Counted from the first letter of the stretch, positions 8,611 to 19,050 are shown. The stretch: DNA of 64,000 nucleotides from Sulfuricurvum sp. (GCA_020721585.1 DYMK01000009.1:1-64000); one strand, 5' to 3'. Numbers and translations are program-made. The notes: generated by a model not told the origin, from the letters alone.

Positions 8611-9858
8611 TTAGTACGTTGGCTGTTGGTAAATCACGAAATTTTGGGCTAACGCTTTTAACTCTTCTTTGATAGCCACTTGTTTCTCAACATTTTCAAT
8701 ATCGTCCAAAACATCGGCGATTTTATTGGCAATGCGTTCAAACTCAGCTTCTTTCATCCCACGAGAGGTCAAAGCAGGGCTTCCGATACGTACCCCTGAA
8801 GTGACAAACGGTGAGCGTGTTTCCCCTGGAACGGTGTTTTTATTGACCGTAATCCCAGCACGACCAAGGGCTGCATCGGCTTCTTTCCCACTAAAAGGTT
8901 TATTCAAAAAGGAGACCAATACAAGATGGTTATCCGTTCCACCGCTGACGATGTCATAACCACGTTTCATGAGGACTTCAGCGAGAACGGCAGCATTGGC
9001 TTTGACTTGTTTGGCATACACTTTCCACTCGCTTGAGAGGTTGTATTTAAACCCTACCGCTTTTGCTGCGATCACGTGTACCAAGGGTCCCCCTTGAAGG
9101 GCAGGAAAAATCGCCGAATTGATTTTTTTGGCAATCTCTTCATTGTTGGTCATAATCATTCCCCCACGAGGTCCGGCAAGGGTTTTGTGGGTTGTAGTAG
9201 TGACGACATCGGCGTATGGGAAAGGGCTTGGGTGTTCCCCTGCACAAACCAATCCTGCAATATGGGCGATGTCGGCAAACAACAATGCCCCTACTGCATC
9301 AGCGATTTCACGGAACTTAGCGAAATCAATTTCACGGGCGTAGGCTGATGCACCACACACGATGATTTTGGGTTGAACAATTTTGGCAATATCGAGTACG
9401 CGATCGTAGTTGATACGACCATCAAGCTCTACTCCATACGAAAAACTGTGATAATTTTTACCCGAAAAACTCACCTTGGAACCATGCGTCAAGTGTCCAC
9501 CGTGACTTAAGTCCATCCCCAAAAGTTTATCACCCGCTTGAAGCAAAGCCGCATACACCGCGCCATTGGCTGAAGAACCTGAATGGGGTTGCACATTGGC
9601 AAACTGACAGCCAAATAATGCACACGCACGATCAATCGCCAATTGTTCAACGCTATCAGCGTATTCACATCCCCCATAATAGCGTTTAGCGGGGTACCCT
9701 TCAGCGTATTTGTTGGTGAACACGCTTCCCATTGCTTCCATGACCGCTGGAAGGGTGAAGTTTTCAGAGGCAATCATTTCCAAATGGTCGGTTTGACGCA
9801 CTAACTCTTGCTCACAAAGGGCATAAATCTCACTATCGTACTCTTGTAAAAAACTCAT
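8611..9858 (-). CDS. glyA: serine hydroxymethyltransferase
   Basis: 415 residues, the bacterial length. It interconverts serine and glycine, charging tetrahydrofolate with a one-carbon unit. The PLP-binding lysine is K225 in [14 protein letters not shown], and other conserved blocks are [20 protein letters not shown] and SGSSAN. The start overlaps the lysS stop by 4 bases. The fur-lysS-glyA order matches Campylobacter jejuni. Confidence 0.97.
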   Translation of the reverse strand: MSFLQEYDSEIYALCEQELVRQTDHLEMIASENFTLPAVMEAMGSVFTNKYAEGYPAKRYYGGCEYADSVEQLAIDRACALFGCQFANVQPHSGSSANGAVYAALLQAGDKLLGMDLSHGGHLTHGSKVSFSGKNYHSFSYGVELDGRINYDRVLDIAKIVQPKIIVCGASAYAREIDFAKFREIADAVGALLFADIAHIAGLVCAGEHPSPFPYADVVTTTTHKTLAGPRGGMIMTNNEEIAKKINSAIFPALQGGPLVHVIAAKAVGFKYNLSSEWKVYAKQVKANAAVLAEVLMKRGYDIVSGGTDNHLVLVSFLNKPFSGKEADAALGRAGITVNKNTVPGETRSPFVTSGVRIGSPALTSRGMKEAEFERIANKIADVLDDIENVEKQVAIKEELKALAQNFVIYQQPTY

Positions 9859-11369
9859 TCTTCGTCTCCATTGTTGATTTGGTTGTGGTGGGGTTTCATA
9901 GCTGGGAAGAGCAATACATCCCGAATCGAGTGTTGATTGGTGAGCATCATCACCAATCGATCAATTCCAATCCCTTGACCCGCAGTGGGTGCCATTCCGT
10001 AGCTTAGAGCGGTGACGAAATCTTCATCCATTTCATGCGCTTCATCATCACCGCTCTCTTTGGCTGCCATTTGCCCCTCAAAACGCGCTAATTGATCGAG
10101 TGGATCGTTAAGCTCACTAAAGGCATTGGCAATTTCACGTCCTGCGATGAACAATTCAAATCGATCGGTTAACTCAGGACGCGCATCGTTACGACGTGCT
10201 AGAGGTGAAATTTCCACAGGATAGTGGGTGATAAAGGTGGGATTGATGAGTTTGGATTCGACAAACTCATCAAACAATTCCCCTTGCAATTGTCCCAAAT
10301 TCATCGTGGCTTTGGCTTCGAGGTTTTTGGAACGTAAAAATGCCAAAATGGCCTCTTTGTCGTTGACAATTGCTTTTGGGACTCCCCCAATGACGCTAAG
10401 GCTTTCGATCAATTCGATTTCAGTAAACTGATCAAAATCGACCTCAAGTTCCCCATACGGAAGGCGTTTTGGGAGATTAAGATGGTCAAAAAGGTATTCA
10501 AAATATTCTTTGGTAATCGCGATCAAATCTTTATAGGTTTTGTATGCCCAATAAAACTCAATTGAGGTAAATTCAGGGTTATGGGTCGCATCCATCCCCT
10601 CATTACGAAAATTGCGATTAATCTCAAAAACGGCTTCAAATCCCCCAACGATGAGACGTTTGAGGTACAACTCAGGAGCGATACGCAAATAGCGATCGAT
10701 TCCAAGGGCATTATGATGGGTCACAAACGGTTTGGCATTGGCTCCCCCTGCAATGGGGTGCATCATAGGAGTTTCTACTTCGAGGAACCCTTTGTCTTCA
10801 AAAAATCGGCGGGTAAGACTGATCACTTTGGAACGGATATGAAACGTTTTACGTACTTCAGAATTCATAATCAAATCCAAATAGCGTTGACGATAGCGCA
10901 TCTCTTTATCTTGGATACCATGAAATTTTTCAGGCAAGGGGGAGATGGCTTTGGTCAACATCGTAAGGCGATTGGCGTGAAGGGAGAGTTCTCCATGTTG
11001 GGTCACAAAAGGGTAACCGCTCACTTCAATAATATCACCCACTTCAAACAATTTTTTAAAGACATCGTTATAAAAATTTTCGGGAAGATTGTCACGGGCA
11101 ACGTATACTTGCAAAAGACCACTTTCGTCTTCAATTTTAATAAAACTGGCTTTTCCCATGAGACGGTACAACTTAATACGACCACTGAGGGTGTAGTGGC
11201 GATGTTCATCCCGTTTTTCTTCTTTATGGAGTAAATCTGAGTTGACGGTATTAAATTTTTCCACCGTGGTATTGCGATTGGAGGTATTGGCATACGGATC
11301 AATCCCCATTTGGCGTAATTGATTGGCTTTCTCGATCCGTTGAAGGACGTATTGATTATCAAATGTCAC
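9855..11369 (-). CDS. lysS: lysyl-tRNA synthetase, class II
   Basis: 504 residues. It charges tRNA-Lys. The N-terminal OB-fold anticodon domain (about 60-150, [19 protein letters not shown]) is followed by the class II core: motif 2 around [20 protein letters not shown] and motif 3 [12 protein letters not shown] near the end. It overlaps glyA by 4 bases and follows fur by 16 bases. Confidence 0.97.
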   Translation of the reverse strand: MTFDNQYVLQRIEKANQLRQMGIDPYANTSNRNTTVEKFNTVNSDLLHKEEKRDEHRHYTLSGRIKLYRLMGKASFIKIEDESGLLQVYVARDNLPENFYNDVFKKLFEVGDIIEVSGYPFVTQHGELSLHANRLTMLTKAISPLPEKFHGIQDKEMRYRQRYLDLIMNSEVRKTFHIRSKVISLTRRFFEDKGFLEVETPMMHPIAGGANAKPFVTHHNALGIDRYLRIAPELYLKRLIVGGFEAVFEINRNFRNEGMDATHNPEFTSIEFYWAYKTYKDLIAITKEYFEYLFDHLNLPKRLPYGELEVDFDQFTEIELIESLSVIGGVPKAIVNDKEAILAFLRSKNLEAKATMNLGQLQGELFDEFVESKLINPTFITHYPVEISPLARRNDARPELTDRFELFIAGREIANAFSELNDPLDQLARFEGQMAAKESGDDEAHEMDEDFVTALSYGMAPTAGQGIGIDRLVMMLTNQHSIRDVLLFPAMKPHHNQINNGDEE

Positions 11370-11385
11370 TATGATTTCCCTTGTA

Positions 11386-11859
11386 TTATGGAGTTATTTT
11401 TTGGCAACTATGACAGATACCGTAAATTTGCATGGAGTGTTCTTTCATCAAAAATCCCAATGCTTGGGTAATCTTGTGTTGCTGCTGTTCGATTTGTTCA
11501 TCAACAAATTCAGTAATGGAGCCACATTGGGTACAGATAATATGGTCATGGTGATCTTTTGCCCCCAACTCATATTTTTTTCCTTGCGCCCCAAACGAGA
11601 GTGATGTTACCATTTCTGACTCCTCAAGCAACGTAAGGGTACGGTAAACCGTTGCAATTCCTGTCTTTAATTCAGGATGTTTCTCTTGGATACGATGATG
11701 CAACGCTTCAGGAGTAAGATGCTCATTGCAATTGTAGAGCATCTCCAAAATAACTTCCCGTTGAATGGTAAATTTAAGCCCATTATTTTTGAGCAACTGC
11801 TTGAAGTCAACAAGCAGTTTGTCGTAATCAAGGGTTCGATGATTCATAGAAGAACTCAT
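11386..11859 (-). CDS. fur: Fur-family metal-responsive repressor
   Basis: 157 residues. The winged helix is followed by the metal and dimer domain HHDHIICTQCG and a second Cys pair, ICHSCQ, at the C-terminus, forming the structural zinc site. The sequence TGIATVYRTLTLLEE is the Fur recognition-helix region. Context (fur-lysS-glyA) identifies it as the main Fur rather than PerR, though motif alone does not separate them. It represses iron-uptake genes when loaded with Fe2+. Confidence 0.9.
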   Translation of the reverse strand: MSSSMNHRTLDYDKLLVDFKQLLKNNGLKFTIQREVILEMLYNCNEHLTPEALHHRIQEKHPELKTGIATVYRTLTLLEESEMVTSLSFGAQGKKYELGAKDHHDHIICTQCGSITEFVDEQIEQQQHKITQALGFLMKEHSMQIYGICHSCQKITP

Positions 11860-11863
11860 GCGC

Positions 11864-12430
11864 TTAATGCTTAGGGGAAATATCTTGAAGCTGAGAAAAA
11901 TTCTTATGACTTAAATTTTCATCCATTAAGCTTTTTATATCATCCACTTGCATATGGACAATAAAATTTCCCGTCATAAACATGGGTTTAAAAAAGAAGC
12001 CATGTTTCATTCGCTCTCCAAAATGTTCGCGGATCATTGTAACGCTAAAAAAGGCGTAAACGATCACCGAAAAGATCAAAAAGAACTTTCCACCCCCAAC
12101 AAAAAAGCCCAAAATTTTATCCACAGGGGTTAATCCACTCATAGCAATAACGTGTTTTTTAAACGCTTTTCCCAAGGTATTCATAATAAAGGCAAAAATG
12201 ACCAATGTGAACATAAAACCCAAAAAGTTAATGGCCTTGGTCTCATGAAATTTAAAAATAAAATTATTCAGCAATTGACCGATCATTCCCCCAATTTGGA
12301 AAGCGACAAAAAGCCCTCCAACTACCCCTACTAAACCAAAAAGTTCTCGTGAAAAACCATTCAAGACCCCCTTGATCCCAAGGACGATAATGATCGTTCC
12401 GACAACGACATCAAAATAGGTTATTTCCAT
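11864..12430 (-). CDS. cvpA: CvpA-family membrane protein
   Basis: 188 residues from ATG 12430, chosen because the family begins close to the first helix (MEITYFDVVVGTIIIVLG). An upstream in-frame ATG at 12448 has a poorer ribosome site. Four hydrophobic segments are visible, with the typical GLVGVVGGLFVAFQIG and LGFFVGGGKFFLIFSVIVYAFF. CvpA proteins are inner-membrane proteins linked to envelope robustness and biofilm formation; the molecular function is unsettled. It is the first gene of the fur-lysS-glyA operon. Confidence 0.8.
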   Translation of the reverse strand: MEITYFDVVVGTIIIVLGIKGVLNGFSRELFGLVGVVGGLFVAFQIGGMIGQLLNNFIFKFHETKAINFLGFMFTLVIFAFIMNTLGKAFKKHVIAMSGLTPVDKILGFFVGGGKFFLIFSVIVYAFFSVTMIREHFGERMKHGFFFKPMFMTGNFIVHMQVDDIKSLMDENLSHKNFSQLQDISPKH

Positions 12431-12591
12431 ACCATTCCATCCATTCATTACTACGCTAAAGTGACCGAATTATACTTTTTAAAACCTAAAGATAGCTTTT
12501 GATCCTCTTAATCAGTCCCTTTTTAGGATAAAACGATAGAATTGCCCCTCATAATTTAAAAAAGAACTTTAATGTATAGTAGGAGAAGCGT

Positions 12592-13938
12592 ATGAGTGCA
12601 TGGAACCGATCCAGTTGGAGAGATAAACCGATCAAACAACAGCCAACCTATCCCGATGGGGTTAGTCTCAAAGCCATTGAAGAACAACTCAAGAACTATC
12701 CTCCTTTGGTCTTTGCAGGGGAAGTGCGCAATTTGAAAAAAAATCTTGCTGAGGTTTCCCAGGGGAGAGCGTTTTTACTTCAGGGAGGGGATTGCGCAGA
12801 GAGTTTTTCGGAATTTCATGCCCATAATATCCGCGACACGTTCAAGGTAATGATGCAAATGGCGGTCGTCATGACCTTTGCCGGTGGGGTTCCTGTGGTC
12901 AAGGTGGGACGTTTGGGGGGGCAGTTTGCCAAACCACGTTCGGCAGATATGGAGACCATCGAGGGTGTTAGTCTTCCCAGTTACCGCGGGGATATTATCA
13001 ATGGAGTAGAGTTTAACGAAGCAGCACGTATCCCTGATCCGTATCGTATGGTGCAAGCGTATAACCAATCCGCTGCGACATTGAATCTTTTGCGGGCGTT
13101 TGCCTCGGGGGGATTAGCCGATTTGCACCAAGTCCATGCGTGGAATTTGGGCTTCGTGGGACAAAATGCGTTGACGAAGAAATATGAGGAGCTTTCAGGT
13201 CAAATTGATAGCTCGTTACGCTTTATGGCGGCGTGCGGTATCACCTCCGATAGCTATCGCACGTTGCGTGAGACCGATTTTTATACCTCACATGAAGCGT
13301 TATTGCTCAATTACGAAGAGGCATTTACCCGCCAAGACTCCCTTACTGGGGGATGGTACGATGTCTCTTCCCATATGTTGTGGATTGGGGATCGTACCCG
13401 TCAGCTTGATGGGGCGCACGTTGAATTTATGCGTGGTATTCAAAATCCTATCGGGGTTAAAGCAGGTCCTTCGATGGATCCTGAAGATTTGATCCGATTG
13501 TGCGATATTCTTAACCCTACCAATGAATCGGGACGACTTAATGTGATCGTCCGTATGGGTGCGGATAAAGTTGCTGATGGGATGCCAGCCCTCATTCGTG
13601 CCGTGGAGCGAGAAGGGAAAAATGTCTTATGGAGCTGTGATCCGATGCACGGGAATACCATCACCAGCGGGGGATACAAAACCCGCCCCGTTGATGCGGT
13701 ACTCAAAGAGATGAAGCAATTTTTCCAAGTGCATAAATCTGAGGGAACCTACGCAGGGGGCGTTCATTTGGAGATGACGGGTAAAGATGTGACCGAGTGT
13801 TTGGGAGGGGCGTTTGAAATTACCTCTGAAAATCTCAAAAGCCGTTATCACACCCATTGTGATCCACGTCTCAATGCAGATCAATCGCTTGAATTGGCAT
13901 TTCTCATCGCCGATACCCTAAAAGAAGCGCATCCCTAA
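12592..13938 (+). CDS. aroF: class II 3-deoxy-7-phosphoheptulonate synthase
   Basis: 448 residues, matching plant/actinobacterial-type class II DAHP synthases. It condenses PEP and erythrose-4-phosphate, the first step to chorismate. Signature blocks are [52 protein letters not shown] and [18 protein letters not shown], which carry the metal Cys, His, Glu and Asp ligands. The start follows TAGGAGAAGCGT. It is a single gene divergent from cvpA. The symbol is by function; naming varies for class II enzymes. Confidence 0.93.
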   Translation: MSAWNRSSWRDKPIKQQPTYPDGVSLKAIEEQLKNYPPLVFAGEVRNLKKNLAEVSQGRAFLLQGGDCAESFSEFHAHNIRDTFKVMMQMAVVMTFAGGVPVVKVGRLGGQFAKPRSADMETIEGVSLPSYRGDIINGVEFNEAARIPDPYRMVQAYNQSAATLNLLRAFASGGLADLHQVHAWNLGFVGQNALTKKYEELSGQIDSSLRFMAACGITSDSYRTLRETDFYTSHEALLLNYEEAFTRQDSLTGGWYDVSSHMLWIGDRTRQLDGAHVEFMRGIQNPIGVKAGPSMDPEDLIRLCDILNPTNESGRLNVIVRMGADKVADGMPALIRAVEREGKNVLWSCDPMHGNTITSGGYKTRPVDAVLKEMKQFFQVHKSEGTYAGGVHLEMTGKDVTECLGGAFEITSENLKSRYHTHCDPRLNADQSLELAFLIADTLKEAHP

Positions 13939-13959
13939 GCGCATATAATTTTCTTTGTC

Positions 13960-13980
13960 ACCCTGAATATGATTCAGGGT
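13960..13980. repeat. short perfect palindrome
   Basis: ACCCTGAAT and ATTCAGGGT form a nine-base perfect inverted repeat with a three-base loop. It is followed by CTTATATATA, not a T-tract. ATTCAGGGTCT recurs beside the repeat at 21195, so it is probably part of the same dispersed family rather than only a terminator. Confidence 0.55.
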
Positions 13981-14020
13981 CTTATATATACAACGGGGAA
14001 CGCAGATAAGTACTTTAAAC

Positions 14021-14043
14021 TCTCCCACTTGGAAAGCGGGAGA
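14021..14043. terminator. weak hairpin between convergent genes
   Basis: TCTCCC and GGGAGA bracket an 11-base loop between the convergent DAHP synthase and pilT genes. The stem is short and the T/A tracts are poor, so it is a possible bidirectional transcription end only. Confidence 0.3.
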
Positions 14044-14056
14044 AAAGTGAAGAGAA

Positions 14057-15127
14057 TTAGAGCGTGGCGAGAATTTTTGCTAATTCGTCCGGTTTATTGG
14101 AGTATTGCAGTGCAGTCTCTTTACTGACCAGTTTTTTACGGACATACTCGACAATCTCTTGGGTTTGGGTTGTCATCCCTGTAGAGGTTTGATTGAGTTG
14201 CATTTGAGAGTAGAGTTGATGCACTTTATCTTCCCGAATCAAGTTGCCAATCGCGGGATTATTAATCATAATCTCTTGAGCAGCAACCCGTCCCCCTCCG
14301 ATTTTGGGTAAAAGCATTTGGGAAATAGCGGCAATCAACGTTCCTGCTAATTGGGCGCGCACTTGGGGACGCTCATCCCCTCCGAAAACGTCGATAATAC
14401 GGTTAATGGTTCCAGGGGCTGAGTTGGTATGGAGGGTTCCAAACACCAAGTGACCGGTCTCTGCGGCACTCAATCCTGCCGAAATGGTTTCCCGATCCCG
14501 CATCTCCCCAATCAAAATAACATCGGGATCTTGTCGAAGGGCGTATTTGAGTGCATGAGCAAAACTTTTGGTATCGCTTCCGACGTTACGATGGGAAAAG
14601 AGCGATTTTTTGTTTTGATGTACAAACTCTACGGGATCCTCTACGGTGATAATGTGGCGTGATTCGGTGAGGTTAATTTCATTAATCATCGCTGAGAGGG
14701 TGGTGGATTTACCACTTCCTGTAGGACCTGTGACCAAAATAAGCCCTTTTTCCCGTTTAATCAACTCTTTAAAGATTTTTTTGGCATTCAAATCATCCAA
14801 TGAAGGGATGGTCGTGGGAATGATACGAAACGCACACGCTACATCATCCATGGTTTTATAGTAGTTTCCCCGAAACCGACCGACATCAGGGATGACCATC
14901 GAAAAGTCCAGCTCATTATGCTCTTCAAAGGCTTTTTTTTGTTTTTCCGTCAAGAGGGTATACGCCATCTCTTGAATTTGCTTCCCATCCAATACGGGGA
15001 GGTTTAGGGCGACAAGCCGTCCATCAATACGAATTTGAGGTTCAGAACGGCTAACAAGGTGCAAATCCGAAGATTTGTAGGCAATAACGCTTTTGAGTAG
15101 TTTTTGAATATCGAGGACTTCACTCAT
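14057..15127 (-). CDS. pilT: PilT-type twitching motility ATPase
   Basis: 356 residues, the PilT length. It is the hexameric retraction motor of type IV pili on the cytoplasmic side. Walker A is GPTGSGKST, the Asp box region is HIITVEDPVEF, Walker B is DVILIGEMRD, and the His box is GHLVFGTLHTN. The PilT-specific AIRE-type region is degenerate. It starts 4 bases inside the arsC-like gene. No pilin genes are in the window. Confidence 0.92.
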   Translation of the reverse strand: MSEVLDIQKLLKSVIAYKSSDLHLVSRSEPQIRIDGRLVALNLPVLDGKQIQEMAYTLLTEKQKKAFEEHNELDFSMVIPDVGRFRGNYYKTMDDVACAFRIIPTTIPSLDDLNAKKIFKELIKREKGLILVTGPTGSGKSTTLSAMINEINLTESRHIITVEDPVEFVHQNKKSLFSHRNVGSDTKSFAHALKYALRQDPDVILIGEMRDRETISAGLSAAETGHLVFGTLHTNSAPGTINRIIDVFGGDERPQVRAQLAGTLIAAISQMLLPKIGGGRVAAQEIMINNPAIGNLIREDKVHQLYSQMQLNQTSTGMTTQTQEIVEYVRKKLVSKETALQYSNKPDELAKILATL

Positions 15128-15468
15128 AGTAAAAAGGCTCCTTCATAAGTAGAGAGATTAAAACCGACAATTAGCTGGTCGTTGTATTCTATCACAGGAC
15201 GCTTAATCAGACGATTCTCTTTGGTCATCCAGACAATTTTTTCATTATCGCTGAGGGTGAGTGATTTAAGATCAAGGGTTCGATAGGTCGTCCCTTTGGT
15301 GTTGAGCAAAAGGGGGATGCCCACTGTTTTAACCCACTGGGTAATTTTTGGGGTATCGACAGGGGAAGTTTTGAAATCGACAAAGGTATATTCAAGGGCG
15401 TGATCGGTAAAAAACTGCATCGCTTTTTTTACTGAGCCACAGTTTTTGATGCCATAAAGGGTAATCAT
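15124..15468 (-). CDS. ArsC/Spx-family thioredoxin-fold protein (YffB-like)
   Basis: 114 residues from ATG 15468. The start is set by the family N-terminus MITLYGIKNCGSVKKA, whose Cys and Lys correspond to the CX3K-type redox motif. The rest (TPKITQWVKTVGIPLLLNTKGTTYR, in parts, and RLIKRPVIEY) matches the small arsenate-reductase-like proteins often named YffB. Real arsenate reduction is unproven for this group. It lies between gatC and pilT with tight spacing. Confidence 0.8.
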   Translation of the reverse strand: MITLYGIKNCGSVKKAMQFFTDHALEYTFVDFKTSPVDTPKITQWVKTVGIPLLLNTKGTTYRTLDLKSLTLSDNEKIVWMTKENRLIKRPVIEYNDQLIVGFNLSTYEGAFLL

Positions 15469-15472
15469 CGTC

Positions 15473-15763
15473 TTACTCAATAATCTTAGGTACGATAAAA
15501 AAATGGTCTTGGGCATGAGGAGCATGTTCCAAAATGTCATTATTAATCGTTTTATCGACGATGCCATGGTCGTCACGTAGCAACGTGGAAGCACCTTCCA
15601 TTGAGAAAGTGGGATCAATCGTATCGGTGTTCAACGCAGAGAGGTTATCGACAAAAGAGACAATTTCGCTAAGTTGGTCAATCATCTCTTGGCGATCTTC
15701 TGGGGGAATTTGGAGAAAAGAGAGTTTTTCTAACCGTTGTAAAAGGGTTTCATCGACATGCAT
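15473..15763 (-). CDS. gatC: Asp/Glu-tRNA amidotransferase subunit C
   Basis: 96 residues, the usual GatC length. GatC bridges GatA and GatB in the complex that amidates Glu-tRNA(Gln) or Asp-tRNA(Asn). The N-terminal helical half (LQRLEKLSFLQIPPEDRQEM) and the C-terminal segment with LRDD and APHAQDHFFIVPKIIE are characteristic. gatA and gatB are not adjacent. It is the first gene of the gatC-arsC-pilT run and divergent from the next operon. Confidence 0.92.
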   Translation of the reverse strand: MHVDETLLQRLEKLSFLQIPPEDRQEMIDQLSEIVSFVDNLSALNTDTIDPTFSMEGASTLLRDDHGIVDKTINNDILEHAPHAQDHFFIVPKIIE

Positions 15764-15892
15764 GGGTAAAGACCTTCAGGGGGAAATTATAGAGCCTTAT
15801 TGTAGCGAAAAATAATACTCTTTACGGAATTTTAACCACAGTTGAGTTATTATTGTGGCAAAACACACACGTACTACGCAATAGGAGTCCTT

Positions 15893-16489
15893 TTGAACCT
15901 AAAAGAGAATATGCAAGCCCTCAAAGAGGAGCTAAATTCGGAAGAAAAATTTTTCGAAAGTGCCGTTAGAACGGAGCGTTTTGTTAAGAAATACCAAAAA
16001 CCGATGATTGCGTTGGGGGTGGTAGTCCTTTTAGGAATTGGGGGTAGTATGGTGTACCAAATGGTACGCGATGCCAAAAAAGAGCGGGCGAATGAGGCGC
16101 TAACGACCCTTTTAATGCACCCCAATGATTCCAAAGCGTTGAAAGAACTCTCTGCTAACAATGCGTCGTTGTACGAACTTTATACCCTTTCTCATGCCCT
16201 GCGTACCAAAGACCTGAAAGCACTTGAGACACTTCGCCGTGCCAATTCTGCTGAAATTGCGGATATTGCCTCCTACGAGCATGCTGTGATGTCCAAAGAT
16301 GCTAAAGCGTTGGATGTCTACAGTAAAACACAAGGATCGATGTACCAAGAGTTAGCCTTGGTCGATGTAGCCGTGTTAGCGATTCAAAAAGGGGATGTGA
16401 AAGCAGCCCATGCCTCATTAAGTGGGGTCAAAGAAGATTCTGCTGTCTATCCTTTAGCACGAATGTTAAACCATTATGGAGTGAAATAA
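15893..16489 (+). CDS. YfgM/TPR-like single-span membrane protein
   Basis: 198 residues from TTG 15893, chosen because AGGAG lies 5 bases upstream; a longer frame opens at 15842 without a ribosome site. A cytoplasmic N-terminus is followed by one membrane span (about 40-58, ALGVVVLLGIGGSMVYQMV) and a periplasmic helical-repeat domain. It overlaps the following lipoprotein gene by one base. In E. coli, yfgM directly precedes bamB. Architecture and order match that pair, so a periplasmic chaperone-like role is inferred. Confidence 0.65.
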   Translation: MNLKENMQALKEELNSEEKFFESAVRTERFVKKYQKPMIALGVVVLLGIGGSMVYQMVRDAKKERANEALTTLLMHPNDSKALKELSANNASLYELYTLSHALRTKDLKALETLRRANSAEIADIASYEHAVMSKDAKALDVYSKTQGSMYQELALVDVAVLAIQKGDVKAAHASLSGVKEDSAVYPLARMLNHYGVK

Positions 16490-17484
16490 TGAAATTTTTA
16501 TGGATGAGTGTCAGTGTTATAGGTCTCCTTTTATTCAGTGGGTGTTCATCAAGACAATATTATAAGCCTGATCGTGTTAAGGGTGAATGGCGCAGTGCGG
16601 GTCAATTAAGTGCCCCTATCGCCCAAGTGACCCCTAATGGTGCGGTATTGGAAAATGGGCATCTTCTGAGCAAAAGTGGGGAGAAAAAAGCGACCATTGG
16701 TAAAAATCTTCGTCTTTTGAACCTAAGTGATGGATGGATTATCACCCAAAATGGTGCCAATAACTTGGAACTTATCCCCCAAGAAGGAAATACTGCTTCG
16801 GTAGTGATTGATGTCAACAAAACTGTTGCCTCCGCCAGCGTTCAAGGGGATACGTTGGCGGTGTTATTTGGCAGCAATGAGATGGCGTTGTACTCTTTAG
16901 CGGGGAAGCAAATGACATTCAAAGAGAGCGCCAGTGGCGCGGTTGCCGTTGATGCACGGATTCAAAGCCCCTATTTTTTGAAAAATTTGGTGATCTTCCC
17001 TACGCTTGATGGTAAATTGGTGATCGTTGATGGCACCGAAAAGAAACTTTTGCGTTCCCTTATCGTGGGATCAGATGAATATTTTAACAATACTACCTAC
17101 GTTAATATGATCGACAATACGATGGTCGCTGCAACCGGAAGCTCAATTTTAGCCCTTTCCCAAAAAGAGGGTCGTGAAAAATACGATATTCGTGACGTTG
17201 TTTATACCCAAGAGGGTGTGTGGTTAACAACCAAACAAGGGGAAGTGATTGCCCTTACCCCAACGTTACAGTACAAAGCCAAAAAGAAATTCCCTTTTGC
17301 CCATTTTGTAGGATTAAGTGTGAGTCATGACCGTGTGTACGTGTTGGAACAAGGGGGATATTTGATCGCTTTGAGCAAAAATTTACTCTCTTCGGATATT
17401 TACCGTATTGATATGGATAATGATACGATTTTTATGGGAGAGGGAAAAGCCTATTTTAATGATCGTTACATCGACATTAAGTAA
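16489..17484 (+). CDS. outer-membrane beta-propeller lipoprotein (BamB-like)
   Basis: 331 residues with a lipobox LLLFSGC (Cys at 19). The body has repeated beta-strand units such as DGWIITQNGANNLELI, GDTLAVLFGSNEMALY and LDGKLVIVDGTEKKLL, fitting a PQQ-type propeller. It follows a YfgM-like gene as bamB does in E. coli, which suggests a role in outer-membrane protein assembly. The sequence itself is too divergent for certainty. The next gene (Xer recombinase) starts within its stop. Confidence 0.6.
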   Translation: MKFLWMSVSVIGLLLFSGCSSRQYYKPDRVKGEWRSAGQLSAPIAQVTPNGAVLENGHLLSKSGEKKATIGKNLRLLNLSDGWIITQNGANNLELIPQEGNTASVVIDVNKTVASASVQGDTLAVLFGSNEMALYSLAGKQMTFKESASGAVAVDARIQSPYFLKNLVIFPTLDGKLVIVDGTEKKLLRSLIVGSDEYFNNTTYVNMIDNTMVAATGSSILALSQKEGREKYDIRDVVYTQEGVWLTTKQGEVIALTPTLQYKAKKKFPFAHFVGLSVSHDRVYVLEQGGYLIALSKNLLSSDIYRIDMDNDTIFMGEGKAYFNDRYIDIK

Positions 17485-18365
17485 TGTCCTCAGAGATTGA
17501 GGCATTTTTAGAATATGCCCTCATCGTTCAATCGCTCAACCCCAAAACGATTGAGGCGTATCGGAGTGATTTGACCCAAATCGAATCCCTCCTCGCGCAA
17601 AAACTTATTTCTGTGGAGAGTGGTGCGATCGTGGAAGCGCTCTCTCGCATTAATAATAAACGAACCCTCAACCGAAAACTCTCAGCGATTAATTCTTTTC
17701 TTACATTTTGTCACTCGCACCATTTTCACGCACAAGCTTCTAAATTTTCTTTGGCAAAGCTTCCCCAAAAACTCCCCCAATATCTCCCTTTTGAGACGAT
17801 TATGGCGCGATTAAACGACATTGATTGTACCGTTTGGTTGGGGCAACGTGATTATGCATTGATCCTTTTTTTGTACGCTACAGGGATGCGCATTAGCGAA
17901 TGTTTGGCACTACGAGAAGGAGATATTGAGGAGGAATGGGTACGCGTACGTCATGGAAAAGGTCAAAAAGAGCGATACGTCCCCCTTGCGCACGAAGCGT
18001 TAGGAGCATTACGTACGTATCAGCGACATTGTCCGAGGGAAAAATCGGGTTCGTTGTGGCTGAATTATCGCTACGAACCCTTAAGCCGCATCTCTGCGTT
18101 TAAAATCACCCAAAAATATTTAGGAGTCTCTCCCCATACGTTGCGTCATTCCTATGCGACGGGATTGATTTTAGGGGGGGCAGATGTTCGGGTTGTCCAA
18201 GAGCTTTTGGGTCACGCTTCCTTAATAACGACCCAAATTTATACTCATGTCCAAAAACACCATTTGCACGCTACGGTATTAGCGTGTCATCCTATGGCAA
18301 TATCGTCTCTTCTAGCACCTCAAACCCAATCCCCCGTTGGGTTAAATCCTCCACAAACAGATTAA
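17484..18365 (+). CDS. Xer-family tyrosine recombinase
   Basis: 293 residues. An N-terminal SAM-like DNA-binding domain (about 1-90) is followed by the catalytic domain with TGMRISECLALREGDI (Arg), GKGQKERYVP (Lys), SPHTLRHSYATG (His-x-x-Arg) and LLGHASLITTQIYTHV (His and nucleophilic Tyr). All catalytic residues are present. Size and sequence suit chromosome-dimer resolution (XerD/XerH-like), but no dif site is evident here. Its last 74 bases overlap the 3' end of the convergent cinA-like gene. Confidence 0.85.
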   Translation: MSSEIEAFLEYALIVQSLNPKTIEAYRSDLTQIESLLAQKLISVESGAIVEALSRINNKRTLNRKLSAINSFLTFCHSHHFHAQASKFSLAKLPQKLPQYLPFETIMARLNDIDCTVWLGQRDYALILFLYATGMRISECLALREGDIEEEWVRVRHGKGQKERYVPLAHEALGALRTYQRHCPREKSGSLWLNYRYEPLSRISAFKITQKYLGVSPHTLRHSYATGLILGGADVRVVQELLGHASLITTQIYTHVQKHHLHATVLACHPMAISSLLAPQTQSPVGLNPPQTD

Positions 18366-19050
18366 AACTCTCCTGACACAGTCGCTCATCCATTGAGGCG
18401 ACCGAAATATCGACATAAGGATTACCATGGTTAAGCATCGGAAGGGAGGAAAAATCGACGCGAGGATCCAAGCGTGTCATGATGTGCATCAAATCATTTT
18501 CACTCTCATGCACCCGTAAAGTCATTCGATAGGTTTGAGGTGCCACAGGGTAAAAATGCCCCAACGCATAGGTGACCATCGGGTGCGCCATCTCAGGAAA
18601 ACCGGGCATAAAAAAGTAACGATTCTCCAAATAAAATCCCGACATATTATTGACCACATTGGGAAGTAAGTGCGCTTTTTTAGGGAGATGGGACATGAAA
18701 ATACGGTGGGGAAACGCTTTGTCTGCGTAACGCGCAATAATATCGTCGTAAAATTGGGGATGGGCAATGAGGTGACCATCATCGAAAACTTCACTGGCAA
18801 GGGCGCGGGTAAGATCATCGGGGGTGGAACCAATCCCCCCAAAACTAAACAAAACCGCTTCAGGATCATTTTTGATCAGGGTAAAAACAGCGCGGATAAG
18901 ATTAGGGTCATCTTTGATAATAAACGTGGAAAAGAGGGTGTGACCACGCGCTAAAAGGGCATCACGGATAAAGTCGAAATGTTTATCATGACGACGACCA
19001 TTGAGGATTTCAGAGCCGATAATAATGGCGTAAAAATGAGGTGTTTTCAT
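18292..19050 (-). CDS. CinA N-terminal/molybdopterin-binding-like protein
   Basis: 252 residues with the MoaB/MogA-like fold at the N-terminus: FYAIIIGSEILNGRR, then GGIGSTPDDLTRALA. This equals the N-terminal COG1058 part of CinA; the C-terminal nicotinamide-nucleotide deamidase domain is absent. Members act on or bind nucleotide cofactors, and the activity here is unknown. The tail overlaps the Xer gene by 74 bases in the opposite orientation. Confidence 0.8.
   Translation of the reverse strand: MKTPHFYAIIIGSEILNGRRHDKHFDFIRDALLARGHTLFSTFIIKDDPNLIRAVFTLIKNDPEAVLFSFGGIGSTPDDLTRALASEVFDDGHLIAHPQFYDDIIARYADKAFPHRIFMSHLPKKAHLLPNVVNNMSGFYLENRYFFMPGFPEMAHPMVTYALGHFYPVAPQTYRMTLRVHESENDLMHIMTRLDPRVDFSSLPMLNHGNPYVDISVASMDERLCQESFNLFVEDLTQRGIGFEVLEETILP

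Noticed and set aside
15835-15857. CCACA/TGTGG inverted repeat upstream of the YfgM-like gene
   Set aside because: Five-base arms with a 13-base spacer are too weak to call an operator.
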